NCBI RefSeq assembly: GCF_003340555.1
Contig: NZ_QPLJ01000008.1
Location: forward strand, 1 to 64,000
DNA from: Jannaschia formosa
GTDB lineage: Bacteria; Pseudomonadota; Alphaproteobacteria; Rhodobacterales; Rhodobacteraceae
DNA length: 64,000 bases
Direction of reading: 5' to 3'
In this document: piece after piece, positions 37,994 to 50,102 of the stretch
Position numbering within the stretch: position 1 is the stretch's first letter
Layout of the letters: each line of letters opens with the position of its first letter
Program-made: the position numbers and the translations under genes
Notes under the pieces: generated by a model
What the model was told of the DNA's origin: nothing
The model's input: only the letters and a program-made list of their open reading frames with translations
The model's database searches: none

Positions 37994-39043
37994 TCATGCC
38001 GCCATCTCCAGCGGAACGAAGGAGGCGGTGAAGCCCGGCCCCAACGCCGCCATCAGCATCCGCCCCTGCCGCCCGGCTTGGCGGGCCGCCTTCAGCACGA
38101 AGAGCACGGTTGGTGCGCTCATGTTGCCGTGGTCGCGAAGGACATTGCGTTCGACATCGAGGCTGCCCTGCCGGAGGCCCAGCCCGGTCTCGAGCGCGGT
38201 GATGACCTTCGCGCCGCCGGGATGGCAGACCATGCCGTCGAACTCCTCCCGCGCACGACCCATCGAGGCGCAGGCGGCGTCGGCGGCCTCCGCCATGTGC
38301 GCCTCGGCGAAGGCGGGGATCGAGCGGTCGAAGACGACGCCCAGCCCGGTCCCGTCCACGTCCCAGCCCATGATGCCCAGCGTGTCGGGCCAGATATGCT
38401 GCGCGCCCGGCTCCAGCGAGATCGCGGCCTCGCCTTCGGTGCTGAGGCAGCAGGCCGCCGCCCCGTCGCCGAAGAGGACGGTCGCGATGATGTCGGCCTT
38501 GCTCAGCCGGTCGGTGCGGAAGGAGGGGGTGCAGGCCTCGGCCACGACGGCCAGCACCCGCGCGCCCGGTTGCCCGCGCGCGAGCTGTGCCGCGATCGAC
38601 AGGCCCGAGGCGCCGCCTGCGCAGCCCAGCCCGAAGACCGGCACCCGGGTGACGTCGCGGCGGAAACCCATCTCGTCCTGGCAGACCGCTTCCAGCGTGG
38701 GCGTGGCGATCCCGGTGGAGGTGACGGTCACGATCACATCGACCTCGTCGGCGCGCCATCCGGCATCGGCCAGCGCGGCCCCCGCCGCTTCCCGGAACAG
38801 AGCGACGCAGCCCGCATGCCAGATGCGGTTGCGCTCCTCCCAGCCATGGGCGGCGTCGTCGAACCAGTCGAGCGGGGCGACGGACTGGCGCCGGTCGATC
38901 CCGGCCTGGGCGAAGCTGGCGAGCAGGCGGGCGAAGTGCGGGTAGCGCGGGCCGAGGATCCGCTCCGCCCGCTCCGAGACGGCGCGCTGCGGCAGGTCGT
39001 GGGGCGCCGTGGCGGTGGCGAGGCCATGCATCTGAACGTTCAC
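37994..39043 (-). CDS. Type III polyketide synthase (chalcone-synthase family)
   Basis: The 349-residue homodimeric ketosynthase extends an acyl-CoA with malonyl-CoA. The catalytic triad is intact: Cys141 in FGLGCAGGASG, His274 in VCHPGGAK and Asn307 in DHGNMSAPT, with spacing 133 and 33 close to plant chalcone synthase. Products in bacteria are alkylpyrones or alkylresorcinols. The starter is unknown. The next gene is a methyltransferase-like partner. Confidence 0.92.
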   Translation of the reverse strand: MNVQMHGLATATAPHDLPQRAVSERAERILGPRYPHFARLLASFAQAGIDRRQSVAPLDWFDDAAHGWEERNRIWHAGCVALFREAAGAALADAGWRADEVDVIVTVTSTGIATPTLEAVCQDEMGFRRDVTRVPVFGLGCAGGASGLSIAAQLARGQPGARVLAVVAEACTPSFRTDRLSKADIIATVLFGDGAAACCLSTEGEAAISLEPGAQHIWPDTLGIMGWDVDGTGLGVVFDRSIPAFAEAHMAEAADAACASMGRAREEFDGMVCHPGGAKVITALETGLGLRQGSLDVERNVLRDHGNMSAPTVLFVLKAARQAGRQGRMLMAALGPGFTASFVPLEMAA

Positions 39044-39169
39044 GCGCTTCGCCTCCCGGTTGCGGTCACACGGTGAACGCGCGACCTAGGCGGAGCGGTC
39101 CCGTCGGCAAGCGCGACGCAGGCGCACATGCGCGTGATCCGGTGGCGGTTTCGCCACGCGCGGTGCGGG

Positions 39170-40330
39170 CTAGCGACCGCGCCGCAGCCGGTCGAGGAGC
39201 CCGCCCGGCCGCCGCGCGGGCGGAGAGGCGAGGCGGAGGACCAGGGACCTGATCGCCGCGTCGGCGTCGCCCGGACCGGCGAAGGGCGCGGCCGCGAGGG
39301 GCGCCCCGGCGGCATCGGCCAACCAGTCGTGCAGGCTTGTCAGCGCCTCCGGCGCCTCGAAAGCGTCGGGCAGGCAGGGCGCGCGCCCGGCATAGGCGGC
39401 CGGCCCGAACCATCTGGGATCGCCGCGCATCCTGTCCCGGTCCGCCTTGGGCAGAAGGGGGCCGAGCTGGCGAGGATGGAAACGCAACGCCTTCCACGAC
39501 TCTTCCGCTTGTGCGGGGGAGAGCGCCCAGAGCGGCGTCAGCCCCTCCCGGCGGGGCGCCGTGGCCAGGGCGCGGGCCAGCCGGAACTCGATCTCCGGGG
39601 AGGAGGGGCCGGGGCGGAGGTATCGGTTGCGCAGCAGGAAGGACAGCAGGTCGGGCGGCAGGCTCGTGTTGACCGGCGGCGTCTCGGGCGGCGGCACGTC
39701 CAGAAGGTCGAACAGGCCGCGAACCGCGTCCCCGTCGGCCAGTCGCAGATGCACGGCCGTCACCCCCGGCACCGCGGCCCAGTCCGCCGCCAGCTTCGGC
39801 CAGCGGACATGCGCGAGGTTCCTGGCAAGGAACCGATCGCAGGACACATCCGACCAGGCGCCCCATTGCCACCAGGCCGCGTTGAGCCAGTCGATCGGCG
39901 GACGGACGGCGAAGACGACATGCACCCCGCCGCCAAGCCGTTCCAGCACGCCGGACTTCCGGAAGCGATTGGCCTGCATCAGCCAGCCCTCGGACGAAAG
40001 GATCGGAACCACGCCCCGGGCGATCAGGTCTCGCGCGCCGGCTTCCAGATGTGCGAGCACCGGCGCGGCGACATCCGCGCGCAGGTTCGGCGTGGCGGCA
40101 TAGCCGAAGGCGGAGCGCGCCGCGTTCTCCCGCAGGACCTCGCCCGCCAGCACGCCGTCGGTCGTGGCGCAGATATAGGCGAGCCGCCGCCCGTCGCGCG
40201 CCCGAAGCTCCGGTTGCCGGGAGAGCGCGGCCTGCACCGAGGAGGAGCCGCATTTCGGAGCGCCGAGATGCAGGACCATCCGCGGCGGCGTGGTCGCGGC
40301 CAGCTTTCCCGAAGGGGGGGGCTGACTCAC
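39170..40330 (-). CDS. Sulfotransferase-like P-loop protein
   Basis: This 386-residue protein begins after a short leader with [17 protein letters not shown], a 5'-phosphosulfate-type P-loop, and continues with a Ser-Glu-Gly motif ([10 protein letters not shown]) and [19 protein letters not shown] as in other sulfotransferase-like proteins. No exact family assignment is possible. A GTG at 40330 overlaps the lipB stop (GTGA); an internal ATG at 40279 is an alternative. Substrate could be a sugar or lipid. Confidence 0.65.
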   Translation of the reverse strand: MSQPPPSGKLAATTPPRMVLHLGAPKCGSSSVQAALSRQPELRARDGRRLAYICATTDGVLAGEVLRENAARSAFGYAATPNLRADVAAPVLAHLEAGARDLIARGVVPILSSEGWLMQANRFRKSGVLERLGGGVHVVFAVRPPIDWLNAAWWQWGAWSDVSCDRFLARNLAHVRWPKLAADWAAVPGVTAVHLRLADGDAVRGLFDLLDVPPPETPPVNTSLPPDLLSFLLRNRYLRPGPSSPEIEFRLARALATAPRREGLTPLWALSPAQAEESWKALRFHPRQLGPLLPKADRDRMRGDPRWFGPAAYAGRAPCLPDAFEAPEALTSLHDWLADAAGAPLAAAPFAGPGDADAAIRSLVLRLASPPARRPGGLLDRLRRGR

Positions 40331-40977
40331 GCCGCGCTCCAGGGCGAGGTCCGTTGCAGGGCCGCGTCGAGGTCCTGCAGCGTCACCGGCAGGCCCAGGT
40401 CGACCAGCGAGGTGACCCCGTGGCCGGTTATGCCGCAGGGCACGATGCCGTCGAAATGGCCGAGATCCGGCTCGACATTGATCGAGACGCCGTGGAAGCT
40501 GACCCAACGGCGCAGGCGGATGCCGATGGCGGCGATCTTGTCCTCGCGGGGGGTGCCGTCGGCCAGGGGCGGCTTGTCGGGCCGGGGGACCCAGACGCCA
40601 ACGCGGCCCGGGCGGATCTCGCCCCGGACGCCGAATTCGGCCAGTGCGGCGATCACCCAGGCCTCCAGCGTCTCCACGAAGGCGCGCACGTCGCGGCCGC
40701 GCGCGCCCACGTCGAGCATGCAGTAGACGACGCGCTGGCCCGGCCCGTGATAGGTATACTGCCCGCCGCGCCGCGCGACATGCACGGGGAAGCGGCCCGG
40801 GTCGCGCAGATCGGCGGGGTTCGCCGAGGTCCCGGCGGTGTAGAGGGGCGGATGCTCCAGCAGCCAGAGCGCCTCGGCGGCGCTGCCGGCGAGGATCCCG
40901 GCCACGCGCGCCTCCATCTCGGCGAGGGCCGTCTCGTAGGGGACGGGTGCGTCGGAGGTGATCCAGTCGGGGGCCAT
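40327..40977 (-). CDS. lipB: Octanoyl-[ACP]:protein N-octanoyltransferase
   Basis: LipB moves the octanoyl group from acyl carrier protein to lipoyl domains of 2-oxoacid dehydrogenases. The 216-residue protein has [15 protein letters not shown], the catalytic Lys in [19 protein letters not shown] and the catalytic Cys in [14 protein letters not shown]. The start at ATG 40977 gives the usual N-terminus ([18 protein letters not shown]). It is coupled to the sulfotransferase-like gene downstream. Confidence 0.93.
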   Translation of the reverse strand: MAPDWITSDAPVPYETALAEMEARVAGILAGSAAEALWLLEHPPLYTAGTSANPADLRDPGRFPVHVARRGGQYTYHGPGQRVVYCMLDVGARGRDVRAFVETLEAWVIAALAEFGVRGEIRPGRVGVWVPRPDKPPLADGTPREDKIAAIGIRLRRWVSFHGVSINVEPDLGHFDGIVPCGITGHGVTSLVDLGLPVTLQDLDAALQRTSPWSAA

Positions 40978-41086
40978 GGGCCGCTCGATACGCCTCGCCC
41001 GGAGCGGTGGCAACGGGATGGGCTCCGCGTGAAAAACCCTCTTTCCATTCCGCGCGGGCGCCGTTACACGCGGCCTCGCTCACGAT

Positions 41087-41173
41087 GCGGTCGTGGCGGA
41101 ATTGGTAGACGCGCAGCGTTGAGGTCGCTGTGGGGTAACTCCCGTGGAAGTTCGAGTCTTCTCGACCGCACCA
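41087..41173 (+). tRNA. tRNA-Leu(GAG)
   Basis: The acceptor stem GCGGTCG/CGACCGC, a D arm GGAATTGGTAGACGCGC, the anticodon loop TTGAGGT with GAG, a long variable arm typical of class II tRNAs, TTCGAGT in the T loop and an encoded CCA are all present. A Rho-independent terminator follows. Confidence 0.95.
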
Positions 41174-41186
41174 TGAGCAAGGACAG

Positions 41187-41210
41187 CGCCGCCCTTCGGG
41201 GCGGCGTTTT
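41187..41210 (+). terminator. Rho-independent terminator after tRNA-Leu
   Basis: The stem CGCCGCCC/GGGCGGCG has the loop TTCG and is followed by TTTT, ending the tRNA transcript. Confidence 0.85.
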
Positions 41211-41284
41211 CGTTTGCCGTGCAGTTGTTGGATCGGGGACGGTCTGACAGGCTGCGCGAAGTGCAATTCGAAACAGGTCTTTCC

Positions 41285-43407
41285 ATGTCCCAACCTTTTC
41301 TCGTCAACGCCCCCAATCCCGATACCGACGGAAACGCGCATGTCGCGGGGCTGGCCGATGGACGCGCCGCGATCGCCTACCAGTCGCGCCGCGACGGCGG
41401 ACCGTTCGAGATCGTGCTGCGCCTGCGCGAGGCGGATGGCGCCCTCGGACCGGAAACCGCGATCGACGGCGCCTGGTCGGCGGCCCGCGGGCCCGAGGTC
41501 ACACCGCTGGGCGACGGCAGCCTGCTCGTCTCCTGGCTGGCCGAGACCTCTCCGGGGGCGCTCTTCGGACGAACGTCCTGGGGCAGCGCTTCGACGCGGG
41601 GGGCGGCGCGCTCTCTGGTCCGTTCACGATGGCGTCGCGGCCGGCGGAGCAGGGGCGCTATCTCGACACCCGGATCGAGGCGCGCGGGGAGGGCGGCTTC
41701 GTCGTGCAGGTGCTGGGCGTCGACGCGGGTGACGACCGGGTCGACAATACCTGGGAGCCGTCGGTCGTCTTCGCGCGCGACGACAGCATCCGGCCGGGCG
41801 AGCAGGTGGGGCCGCAGCACGTTCCTCTGGAGCGCGACCGCTGGATCGAGTTCTTCGACGCGAGAGGTCTCGCCGAGCGGGCCAACGGGTCGGAGGCAAG
41901 CGGAGGGGCCGGGCGGGGTTACTACAATCTCAGCTGGCTTCAGGATGTCGACCTCGACGGGCTAGACAGCCAGGCCTTTCGTGTCGGGCGCGACAAGGCG
42001 CTTCTGCTGGTCCGAGATCCGTTCGAGAACTTCGACGGCTATATAGAGGGTTATCTGGATTCGTTTGACCTGAGCGTCTACTACCGCGTCCCCGACACCT
42101 ATTCGTCCCTGCACGCCTACCTCGTCTCGATCGAGGACCGGGGACGGGGCGTGATCGTGAATTTCGGCGGGCCGATCCGCCTCTACGAGGACCTGTCGGT
42201 GACTGCCGCCGACGACTATGCGGCGACCGTCCTCGACGATGGCGGGTTCGTGGCCACCTGGTCGGTGAATGGCGACGTCTTCGCACAACTGGTCGATGCA
42301 GACGGCGATCAACAGGGCGGCAATGTCGTGATCGCCGAGGGCGCCGCTCCGCAACGGCTGCCCACCGTGACCGAGCTGTCGGACGGGGACCTGCTCTTCG
42401 CCTGGCAGGAGAATCGGGACGGCAACGCGGAGGTCGTGGCGCGGGAGCTGTCGCCTGACGTGCTGGGGGAAGGCACCTATGACCAGACCCCGATAACCCA
42501 GTTCCATGTCGAGGCTTTCATCACGACCGAGGATGGCGACTATTTCGACGTTACGGTCGGCGAGACCCTGACCGTCTCGGGGCGCATCGACTCGAATGTC
42601 GACCTCGACCGGATCGAGATACAGTGGTTCGCGGGGTCCGTGATCGACCTGACAGCGATCGAGGGCGCCAACGGTCGCCGGTTCACGCCGACGGCAGACC
42701 TTGCGGGGAAGACCCTATCGGTCGGTGCCACTCTCACCTTCGAGAATGGCGTCGTCGTCGAGACCTTCATCGACGAGTTCGAGCAGAGGCGAGTTTTGCC
42801 CGACAGCGCCGGGGCGGTCGAGATCCTTGGCGTGCGGACCAGCGGCAGCCTGCTGGAGGCGCGCATCGACGACGGCAACGGCTACTGGCGGCTCGGCGAC
42901 GAGATCGACATCCGCTGGCTTCGGGACGGACAGGAGATAGAGGGAGCGAATGCTCTGACCTACTTGGCCACCGCCGAGGATGTGGGCACCCGCATCGACG
43001 CCGTCGTCGCGGCGCGGGGCGGTCTCGGAAACGACGTCGACCTGACGTCCGACCCCGTGGAGATCGGGGCCGCTCCGGGGGCCGGGGACGACACCGTACG
43101 CGGCGGCCCGGGCGCGGATCGGATCGATGGCGGGGCGGGAGACGACCTGCTTCGCGGTGGAGAAGGCGGCGACGTCTTCATTTATGCGAAGGGCCATGGC
43201 GCGGACGTCATCGAGGATTTCGAGATCGGCTCCGACCGGGTGGAGTTCGCCTTCGACGGCATCGGCGGGGGGCGGGCGCTGATCCGGGCGACGGAGATCA
43301 CGCAGGACGGGGAGGACGTCACAATCGACTTCGGCGAGGGCGACATCCTCACCCTGCTCGGCGTCCAGAAGGGCGACCTGTCGGTCTCGGACGCGATCTT
43401 CCTCTGA
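41285..43407 (+). pseudogene. RTX-type calcium-binding surface protein, frameshifted
   Basis: Two open frames together encode one protein. The first, from ATG 41285 (MSQPFLVNAPNPDTDG), is coding until GALFG near 41568. Sense then continues in another frame with TNVLGQRFDAGGG to 43407. A single base is missing at 41567-41568. The C-terminal part contains Ig-like stretches (GETLTVSGRIDSNV, LDRIEIQWFAG) and an RTX nonapeptide block GGPGADRIDGGAGDD, ending DFEIGSDRVEFAFDG, as in secreted calcium-binding proteins. The break may be a real mutation, a phase-variable site or a sequencing error. Without it the protein would be about 707 residues. Confidence 0.72.
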
Positions 43408-43413
43408 GGCCCT

Positions 43414-44439
43414 TCAGGCCGCGAGCGGCTCCAGCCCCGCCCGCCGGCGCAGGCGGGCGAGGGCGCGGGCCGGGTCAGACACGTCCTCGACCTGCGCCCA
43501 GGCGCCCTCGGCCAGGTGCGGACCGATCGCCTCCAGATGCGGGGCGGCCAATTGCCACGACACGAGGCAGGCCATCGAGGCGCCGATGACGTTGTGCGCG
43601 ATCAGGCGCCGCGCGCGGGGCTGGTCGCGCGCGAGGCCGCGCAGCGCACCCGCCTGCAGTTGCAGCATCTCGGCGGTGTAGCACGGGTCTTCGCGGCGGG
43701 CGCGGTGGGCCTCGGCGACGCCTGGCTCCTCGCTCATGTGCTCGTGCCAGACGCAATCCTCGAGCCTCCCGCGCATGTCGAGCGCGATCCAGGCCGGCCC
43801 CTGACGCTCGCGGTCGCGGATGACGGCCCACATGTCCTGTTGCGAGCCGCCCCACCTGGCCTCCCAGGCCGTCAGCAGGGCGAGGTCGGCGGCGAGGCAG
43901 GGCTCCGCGGTGGCGCGAAGCAGGTCGGTCTGCGCAGCGACGCCCTCGTGATCCGACAGGCCCATCGCGGCGCGCAGCGCGAAGCCCAGCGCGACGACGT
44001 CTGGACCGTCCGCCTGACGCGCCATCTCGAGCGCCAGCCGCGCATGGCGCAGGCCGTCCACCATTTCGGCGCGCTGCGTCCCAGACGGCAGGTGGGCGGG
44101 GCCGGTGCCGCCGTGGCGCCAGGCCAGCCCGACCAGCAAGCCGCCCGCGACGGTCAGCGCCGGCCCTCGCCGCGCGCCCGTGGGCAGCGGGCGGCGCAGC
44201 GGCCAGAGCGCGCTCATCAGCTCGATCCAGAGATAGCGGTCGTCGGCGGCCTGCTCGCGATAGATCGCGCCGATCATATCCCAGTCGCCGTCATGCAGCG
44301 CGGCCAGGCCCTCGCGGACCATCGGCTGGCCGAGCGTCCGGTCGAAGTCCGGTCCGCGGCGGTTGCGCAGTCGCTCCCACCCCTCGCGGACGGCGCGGGG
44401 GTCGGCGATCTGTCGAAACGAATAACGGTCCAAGAACAT
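43414..44439 (-). CDS. Hypothetical protein, all-helical, 341 residues
   Basis: A soluble protein starting MFLDRYSFRQIADPRAV, with helical repeats (GLAALHDGDWDMIGAIYR, RHARLALEMARQADGPDVVALGFAL) resembling TPR-like or a scaffold fold. No catalytic motif or signal peptide is visible. It converges on the RTX pseudogene with a six-base gap. I do not recognise a named family. Confidence 0.7.
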   Translation of the reverse strand: MFLDRYSFRQIADPRAVREGWERLRNRRGPDFDRTLGQPMVREGLAALHDGDWDMIGAIYREQAADDRYLWIELMSALWPLRRPLPTGARRGPALTVAGGLLVGLAWRHGGTGPAHLPSGTQRAEMVDGLRHARLALEMARQADGPDVVALGFALRAAMGLSDHEGVAAQTDLLRATAEPCLAADLALLTAWEARWGGSQQDMWAVIRDRERQGPAWIALDMRGRLEDCVWHEHMSEEPGVAEAHRARREDPCYTAEMLQLQAGALRGLARDQPRARRLIAHNVIGASMACLVSWQLAAPHLEAIGPHLAEGAWAQVEDVSDPARALARLRRRAGLEPLAA

Positions 44440-44578
44440 CTGGCAGACGCCTCCTTCGGGCGTCTGCGAAGCTCGATCACCATTCCGGCGGGAGGACGGG
44501 CACGGAACGGCCTTTTTCGGGCCGCTCGGTGTCGGGCCCCGGTCGAGGTCGGGCGTGTTCAGGTCAGATGGGCTGAGG

Positions 44579-45451
44579 TCAGGCCGGGCGCGGACGCCGG
44601 GGGCGCCAGGCGGGGCGGGTGTCGGTCAGGCTTATCTCGCCCCCCCGGCGGGAGCCGAGCCGTAGCGTGGCCTCCCGCAGCTGCTCGATGCCGAGATGGG
44701 CATCCTTCGCCAGCGCCGCCCCGTCGAGCGGGCGGCCGACGGTGACGTGATAGGGCTGCACGTCCTTGTTCAGGGTCTCGTGGAACAGGGTGATGTCGCG
44801 CAGCGTCGGGTGCATCGCGTCGAAGGCGTAGAACATCGCCGAGTTGCGGGCCCGGATATGGATCGGGATGACCGGCAGCTCGAACTTGCGCGCGATCATC
44901 GCGGCCGAGGCCATCCACGGGCGTTCGTGCAGGCGCAGGCCGCGCCGCTTGGCGAGGCGGCCGGACGGGAAGATGACGCCCAGCCGCTCCTGCTCCAGCG
45001 CCTGTCGCGTGAGGGTCATCGTCTCGCGGGTCTTGGAGACGGTGCGCTTCTCCTCGCGCCATTCGACGGGCACGATGATTTCCTGGAACTGCGGCAGGAC
45101 CCGCAGGATGTCCGCGTTCGCGTAGTAGAAGGCGTCGGGGCGGCGGCGCAGCAGCAGGTCATGCAGGATGATGCCGTCGGCGATGCCGGTCGGGTGGTTG
45201 GCGACGATGAGTGCCCGGCCGGTGGCGGGCACGTTCTCCAGTCCCTCGACGGTGACGCGCCGGGCGATACGGCGGGCGAGGTCGGCCATGATGTCCTGCA
45301 CGGAGAGGTCGACATAGCTCGTTCCGATCTCGACCGAGCGTTCGTAGGCCAGCAACTTGTCGAGCACCTGACGCGCCGCCCGCGCCGACAGCGAGGGGCG
45401 GAACAGCCACGGGGCCCGTTCGGCGATCATTGGGTCGAGGCGGTCACGCAT
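44579..45451 (-). CDS. 1-acylglycerol-3-phosphate acyltransferase-like membrane protein
   Basis: This 290-residue protein carries the PlsC-type active site NHPTGIADG (His and Asp six residues apart) and a later FPSGRLAKR stretch typical of lysophospholipid or ornithine-lipid acyltransferases. It begins MRDRLDPMIAERAPWLFRP; ATG 45451 is preceded by AAGGAG, and an upstream in-frame ATG at 45478 lies before that site. It could act in phospholipid or ornithine-lipid synthesis. Confidence 0.83.
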   Translation of the reverse strand: MRDRLDPMIAERAPWLFRPSLSARAARQVLDKLLAYERSVEIGTSYVDLSVQDIMADLARRIARRVTVEGLENVPATGRALIVANHPTGIADGIILHDLLLRRRPDAFYYANADILRVLPQFQEIIVPVEWREEKRTVSKTRETMTLTRQALEQERLGVIFPSGRLAKRRGLRLHERPWMASAAMIARKFELPVIPIHIRARNSAMFYAFDAMHPTLRDITLFHETLNKDVQPYHVTVGRPLDGAALAKDAHLGIEQLREATLRLGSRRGGEISLTDTRPAWRPRRPRPA

Positions 45452-45599
45452 GGCGTGCTCCTTGCAAGGGGAGGTCACGGGGATATGACGCCCTCATGTC
45501 TCTACTGCCCAAATTAGAGGCGACATAGGGTCAATTCCACCGGGATTCGTAACTGTCTACTGGTCTTGGCCGGATGGGCGGGTGCTTGCCGGTCGGTTT

Positions 45600-45622
45600 G
45601 GGCCGCCGCAGTCGGGCGGCCC
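45600..45622 (-). terminator. Candidate hairpin after gyrA
   Basis: GGGCCGCC/GGCGGCCC forms an 8-bp stem with a 7-base loop about ten bases after the gyrA stop. No good U-run follows on the minus strand, so it may only protect the mRNA end. Confidence 0.4.
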
Positions 45623-45630
45623 GGCCGGGT

Positions 45631-48414
<2,784 letters not shown>

Positions 48415-48617
48415 GCTCGCCTCCCCCCGCCGGGACGGGGTCGATATCTCGTTGCTACGCCGTGTAGCACCTACCGTATATGGTCTCAACGTATCGCCGG
48501 GGCAACCCTTGGCAGCCAGTCAATCAGATTGCCAACAGATTGTTTTTATTGACCGTTAGCGGGTTCGTGCCAAGCTGTTCCAGAGGGAGGAAAAGAATCG
48601 GAAAGAAAGGAGCGGCG

Positions 48618-48896
48618 ATGACGCAAGATCCCCGAAGCGAAACCGAACTGATGCTCTCCGGCTATGGGCTGACCACGGCCGAGATGTACTACCGGATGCC
48701 CGACCATCCGCATGTGCTCAATACCTTCGTCTGGCAGGACTACGATCTCGCGCCCGACCATCCGCGCCTGTTCAAGTTCATCGAGTATTGGGGAGAGGAG
48801 ATCGAGGGTCCTCTCCACTCGGTCCGCTTCACCCATCGCAAGCTGATCGCGCCGGGCGAATGGCGGCATGTGACCGGCGAGTTCCGGGTGCACTGA
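48618..48896 (+). CDS. Usg family protein
   Basis: This 92-residue protein reads MTQDPRSETELMLSGYGLTTAEMYYRMPDHPHVLN and has TFVWQDYDLAPDHPRL followed by FLHSVRF-like and HRKLIAPGEWRH blocks of the Usg family, first named upstream of a tryptophan-biosynthesis gene in Caulobacter. Its function is unknown. ATG 48618 follows GAAAGGAG. It stands alone and divergent from gyrA. Confidence 0.9.
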   Translation: MTQDPRSETELMLSGYGLTTAEMYYRMPDHPHVLNTFVWQDYDLAPDHPRLFKFIEYWGEEIEGPLHSVRFTHRKLIAPGEWRHVTGEFRVH

Positions 48897-48991
48897 GCCA
48901 AAGGCGTCGCGTGCCGAACGGGTCTCCGTCGTCCACGCCAGGTTCCCGGCGCCCTCGGCCATGGGAGGGCAGCACGGGTCTCGGCGGAAGA

Positions 48992-49456
48992 CTACTGGCG
49001 GCGGGCGGCGGCGCCCGCCCAGACAAGGGCCAGGCCGAGCGACAGGACTGCGTTCCAGCCGGCCATGCTGAGGCCGAGGAACTGCCAGACGATCTCGTCG
49101 CACATCACGACGGTATCCGCGATGTCGGTGCTGAGCAGGTCGGCGCCCGAGAAGCCGGAGAGGTCGCCGCCGCCGGAGCAGCTCGACGGGCCCTCCCACC
49201 AGTCCTGCTCGACGCCGGCATGGAAGACGCCGATCCCGGAGGTGGTCAGCGCGGCAATTCCCGCCAGCGCCGCGGTGATCCGCGGCGCGACCCCCGACAG
49301 CGCCAGAACGCCGAGCAGGATCGCCGCCGCATGCGGCCAGCGTTGCCACAGGCACATTGCGCAGGGCGCGTAGCCGAAGGTCTGGAACAGGAAGGCCCCG
49401 CCCAGCAGGCCGGCATGACCGACCGTGGCCGCCGCGATCCACGCCGCGCGGGTCAC
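48992..49456 (-). CDS. dsbB: Disulfide bond formation protein B
   Basis: The 154-residue inner-membrane protein has four hydrophobic segments, the quinone-linked CxxC in APCAMCLWQRWPH and a second Cys pair (SSCSGG and VVMCDE) that exchanges with DsbA. The GTG start at 49456 overlaps the stop of the YqaA-like gene. It reoxidises the periplasmic thiol oxidase. Confidence 0.92.
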   Translation of the reverse strand: MTRAAWIAAATVGHAGLLGGAFLFQTFGYAPCAMCLWQRWPHAAAILLGVLALSGVAPRITAALAGIAALTTSGIGVFHAGVEQDWWEGPSSCSGGGDLSGFSGADLLSTDIADTVVMCDEIVWQFLGLSMAGWNAVLSLGLALVWAGAAARRQ

Positions 49457-50031
49457 AGCACCCTCACGAAGGCGAAGCTGCCGATGAGCAGGGCACAGAA
49501 CAGCGTGAACATCAGACCGAGGCGTCGCTCGATGAAGTCGCGGATGGGCGGGCCGAACTTCCACAAGAGCGCCGCGACGAGGAAGAAGCGGAAGCCTCGC
49601 GCGACCACCGACGAGACGATGAAGACAGGCAACGAAAGTCCCGTGGCGCCCGACAGGATCGTCATGACCTTGAACGGGAAGGGCGTGATCCCGGCGATCA
49701 ACACCGCCCAGGCGCCGTATTCATTGTAGCGCTCGGTGAAGCCCGCGAAGCTGTCGGCCTTGCCCAGCGCGGTCAGCACCGGCTCTCCGATGGTGTCGAA
49801 GGCGAAGGCGCCGATGGCATAGCCCGCAAGCCCGCCGGCGACCGAAGCCGCGGTGCAGACGAAGGCGATCAGGAAGGCGCGATGCGGCGTCGCGATCACC
49901 ATCGGGATCAGCATGACGTCCGGCGGGATCGGGAACACCGAGCTCTCGGCGAAGCTGACCAGCGCCAGCGCCCAGAGCGCGTTCGGATGAGCGGCAAGCT
50001 CGAGCGTCCAGTCGTAGAGGCGGCGGATCAT
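49453..50031 (-). CDS. YqaA/DedA-family membrane protein
   Basis: This 192-residue protein has several hydrophobic segments and the VTT-type (SNARE-associated) core: SVFPIPPDVMLIP near residue 30 and LIAGITPFPFKVMTILSGATGL later. YqaA-type proteins are distant DedA relatives implicated in lipid or membrane homeostasis. Its stop overlaps the dsbB start, so they are cotranslated. Confidence 0.88.
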   Translation of the reverse strand: MIRRLYDWTLELAAHPNALWALALVSFAESSVFPIPPDVMLIPMVIATPHRAFLIAFVCTAASVAGGLAGYAIGAFAFDTIGEPVLTALGKADSFAGFTERYNEYGAWAVLIAGITPFPFKVMTILSGATGLSLPVFIVSSVVARGFRFFLVAALLWKFGPPIRDFIERRLGLMFTLFCALLIGSFAFVRVL

Positions 50032-50102
50032 GGCTTGGCGGTTTCACGGAACCCTGAAACAGTCAAGGCGGTTCGTCCTGGAAGATGTTCAAGGAGACGC
50101 CG

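Noticed and set aside
35677-38031. 784-codon plus-strand frame over ctaD
   Set aside because: Antisense to cytochrome oxidase; no real motif.
48549-48577. Promoter TTGACC upstream of usg
   Set aside because: The -35 is good but no plausible -10 is present at 16-18 bases.
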